A DNA stretch of 64,000 nucleotides. It comes from Bog-473 sp963781955 (GTDB taxonomy: Bacteria; Actinomycetota; Acidimicrobiia; Acidimicrobiales; RAAP-2). The stretch is taken from the NCBI GenBank assembly GCA_963781955.1, contig CAWAHU010000001.1, forward strand, positions 682,001 to 746,000, written 5' to 3'. The notes under the pieces were generated by a model that saw only the letters and a list, made by a program, of their open reading frames with translations, did no database searches and was not told the DNA's origin. Position 1 is the first letter of the stretch, and the number at the start of each line of letters is the position of its first letter. Positions 61,547 through 64,000 of the stretch are shown piece after piece. Both the position numbers and the translations under genes were made by a program.

Positions 61547-62658
61547 TCAGGTCAGCGCGGCGGCGACCAGCGGTCCCATGGCGCCGACCTCGACCAGGAA
61601 ACCGTCGTGGCCCACCTCGGACTCCACCACCTGGACGGCGGGCCGGCCGGGCAGCAGGCGCGCCAGGTCTTCCTGGCTCGAGAGGGGGTAGAGCCGGTCG
61701 GAGCTGATGCCGATGACCGTCGTCCGCGCCTGCACGCCGGACAGGGCGGCGGCGGCGCCACCCCGGGCACGCCCGACATCGTGGTGGTTCATGGCCTCGC
61801 TCAACACGACGTACGAGTTGGCGTCGAAGCGCCGCAGCAGCTTCTCGCCGTGGTGCTCGAGATACGACTCGACGGCGTAGCGGCCCCCCTTGAGCGGCTG
61901 CTCCTCACCCTGGGGCATCCTCCCGAACCGGGCGTCGAGCTCGACAGCCGTGCGGTAGGTGATCTGCCCGATGCCCCGGGCCAGGGCGAGACCCGCCGCG
62001 GGGCCGACGGGCTGCTCGTAGTAGTCACCGCCCGCGAAGTGCTCGTCGGTACGGATGGCACGCACCTGGAGCGAGCACAGGGCCATCTGCTCCGCGCGTG
62101 GCGGCGGCGCCCACGGCGATGACGACGGCCCGCTCGACGCGCCGGGGGAGCATCACCGACCACTCCAGGACGCGCATCCCGCCCATGGAGCCGCCGATCA
62201 CCGCCGCCCAGCGCGTGATGCCCAGACGCGTCGGCCAGGGCGGCCTCCACGCGGACCTGGTCCCTGATGGTGATGACCGGGAACCGCGACCCGTAGCGCC
62301 GTCCGTCCGGGGCCACCGAGGCGGGACCGGTCGTGCCCTGGCACCCCCCGAGGACGTTGGGGCACACCACGAACCACCGGTCGGTGTCGATGGCCAGGCC
62401 CGGCCCGATGAGGCCGGACCACCACCCCGCCCCCGGGTGGCCCGGGCCGCTCTCGCCGGCGGCATGCGAGTCGCCCGTGAGGGCGTGCAGGACGAGGACG
62501 GCGTTGTCGGCGCGTGGGGACAGCGAGCCCCACGACTCGTAGGCGACGGTCACCGGGCCCAGCCGCCCGCCGGCTTCGAGCTCGAGTCCCTCGGGGCCGA
62601 ACAGGGCGAGGAAGCGCCGGTCGCCCTGTTCCTCGCCGGGGGTCCAGGCGCCGCTCAC
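61547..62658 (-). CDS. metX: Homoserine O-acetyltransferase MetX, frame interrupted twice
   Basis: Alpha/beta-hydrolase-fold MetX: VTVAYESWGSLS, HALTGDSHAAG, NVLGGCQGTTGPAS, then in a second frame LGITRWAAVIGGSMGGMRVLEW with the nucleophile Ser, then in a third frame AEQMALCSLQVRAIR, FDANSYVVLSEAMN, ISSDRLYP and EVGHDGFLVE (catalytic Asp and His). Surplus bases near 62226 and 62096 explain both shifts; 1112 nt is 3n+2. GTG 62658 is a plausible start. Makes O-acetylhomoserine for the next enzyme, MetY. Confidence 0.88.
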
Positions 62659-62678
62659 GACGTGCTCGGGCTCCGTGC

Positions 62679-63978
62679 TCAGGCCCCCTTCGCGGCGCGG
62701 AACCCTGCGTCGAGGTCCGCCAGGATGTCGTCGAGGGTCTCGAGGCCGATGCACAGCCGGACCAGGTCAGGGGTGACGCCGGCGGTCAGCTGCTCGGCCT
62801 CGGTCAGCTGCGAGTGCGTGGTCGAGGCCGGGTGGATGGCCAGGCTGCGCACGTCACCGACGTTGGCCAGATGGCTGAAGAGCTCGAGGCCCTCGATGAA
62901 CCTCCGACCCGCATCGGCACCGCCACTGATGCCGAAGGCGAGGATGGCGCCCCCACCACGGGGCAGGTACTGCTGCTGGCGCTCGTGCCACGGGCTCGAG
63001 GGCAAGCCCGGCGTAGGAGACCCACGACACCTCGTCGCGCTGCTCGAGCCATTCGGCCACTGCCTGGGCGTTCTGCACGTGGCGCTCCATGCGCAGGCTC
63101 AGGGTCTCGAGGCCCTGCAGGAAGAGGAATGAGTTGAGCGGCGCGATGGCCGGCCCCATGTCGCGCAGGTACTGGAGCCGGATCTTGAGCACGTAGCGGG
63201 CCGGGAACAGCGCCTCGGGGAGCTGGGAGAACACCAGACCGTGGTAGCTGGGGTCCGGCTCGGTGAACCCGGGGAAGCGCCCGCTGCCCTCGTAGTCGAA
63301 GGTGCCGCCGTCGACGATGATGCCGCCGATGGAGGTCCCATGCCCGCCGATGAACTTCGTGGCCGAGTGGACCACGATGTCCGCGCCGTGCTTGAGCGGC
63401 TGGGCCAGGTACGGCGAGGCCACGGTGTTGTCGATCACGAGCGGGATCTTGTGCTCGTGGGCCACCCCGGAGACACCGGCGAAGTCGAGCACGTCACCCT
63501 TGGGGTTCCCGAGGGTCTCGGCGAAGAACGCCTTCGTGTTCGGGCGTATGGCCGACCGCCAGGCATCGAGGTCGTCGGGGTTCTCAATGAAGCTGACCTC
63601 GACGCCGAGCTTGGGCAGCGTGTAGTGGAACAGGTTGTAGGTGCCTCCGTAGAGGGACGCGGAGGAGACGATGTGACCCCCGTTCTCGGCCAGGTTCAGC
63701 AGGGCCAGTGACTCCGCGGCCTGGCCGCTGGCCACGGCCAGCGCGGCCACGCCGCCCTCGAGCGAAGCCACCCGCTCTTCGAACACCGCCTGGGTCGGGT
63801 TCATGATGCGCGTGTAGATGTTGCCGAGCTCCTCCAGGCCGAACAGGGCGGCGGCGTGCGCCGTGTCGCGGAAGGTGTAGCTGGTCGTCTGGTAGATCGG
63901 CACGGCACGGGCCCCGGTCGTCGGGTCCGGCTGGGTGCCGGCGTGGATCTGTCGGGTCTCGAATCCCCAGTCGCTCAT
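62679..63978 (-). CDS. metY: O-acetylhomoserine sulfhydrylase MetY, frame interrupted
   Basis: A PLP enzyme of the Cys/Met family: FETRQIHAGTQPDPTTGARAVPIYQTTSY, YTRIMNPTQAVFEERVA, SATKFIGGHGTSIGG with the Schiff-base Lys, NSFLFLQGLETLSLRMERH. At SYAGL a surplus base near 63006 shifts to the frame PSSPWHERQQQYLPRGGGAILAFGI, ending FRAAKGA. 1300 nt is 3n+1. Uses sulfide and O-acetylhomoserine to form homocysteine; metX follows 20 bp later. The start ATG is 22 bp from the window end, so its promoter is not visible. Confidence 0.9.
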
Positions 63979-64000
63979 GTCGAACCTCGTGTCTGTCCCT

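Overview
The window is very GC-rich and reads as an actinobacterial chromosome segment. It carries mycothiol-linked enzymes (Mca, a mycothiol-dependent isomerase relative), an F420/LLM-type oxidoreductase, a DUF2469 protein, PspA with PspAB, dprA next to a ComM/YifB ATPase, many GTG starts and many apparently leaderless promoters. An Acidimicrobiia-like actinomycete is my best guess, but class level is inference. No rRNA, tRNA or CRISPR array was recognised. Coding density is high and no gene-free stretch exceeds 300 bp.

Layout. 1-5.05 kb: a polytopic membrane protein cut by the window edge, a mycothiol-dependent isomerase relative, an FKBP lipoprotein and a DUF6687-like protein with a DHH-like motif. 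5.1-10.1 kb: the core block ffh-rpsP-khpA-rimM-trmD-rplS-DUF2469-yraN, with acidic tails on KhpA and L19. 10.1-14.8 kb: crotonase, mini-NfeD, slipin, cupin, DMT transporter and alpha/beta hydrolase. 14.9-16.3 kb: an IS30-family element inside a small repeat field. 16.4-23.2 kb: VOC protein, ABM-like protein and divergent MarR regulator, then comM-dprA, a half-size luciferase-like protein and an OafA-type acyltransferase. 23.2-27.0 kb: two exported proteins sharing an unusual mature N-terminal motif, divergent from a histidine kinase/response regulator pair. 27.0-29.6 kb: nfo-fumC-PCD. 29.7-34.0 kb: a compact minus-strand operon pspA-htpX-pspAB-phosphatase-rhodanese/MBL, divergent from mca. 35-38.6 kb: operon purK-purE-chbG-tail-anchored PH-like protein. 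38.7-42.7 kb: LLM oxidoreductase, DsbA-like protein, PAP2 phosphatase, RecB-type nuclease, GNAT. 42.7-50.1 kb: a leucine/isovalerate or acyclic-terpene catabolism cluster (acyl-CoA dehydrogenase, LiuC/AtuE-like hydratase, both methylcrotonyl-CoA carboxylase-type subunits, AtuA). 50.2-58.4 kb: channel-like membrane protein, Zn alcohol dehydrogenase, ClpS, GNAT, DHA2 transporter, ABC-F ATPase, oligopeptide-binding protein. 58.5-64 kb: peroxiredoxin, sulfotransferase, DUF1214 protein, metX and metY.

Two features cut across the window. First, at least fifteen start codons sit 5-9 nt after a TANNNT hexamer, the signature of leaderless mRNAs. Second, seven reading-frame breaks, every one equivalent to a single extra base, fall in purE, the LLM gene, the DsbA gene, the sulfotransferase, metX (twice) and metY. 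They cluster at 37-40 kb and 59.8-63 kb and look more like insertion errors in the assembly than gene decay. The most intriguing unexplained genes are the tail-anchored PH-like protein with six identical VTGSK repeats and the paired NWVV-motif exported proteins beside a two-component system.
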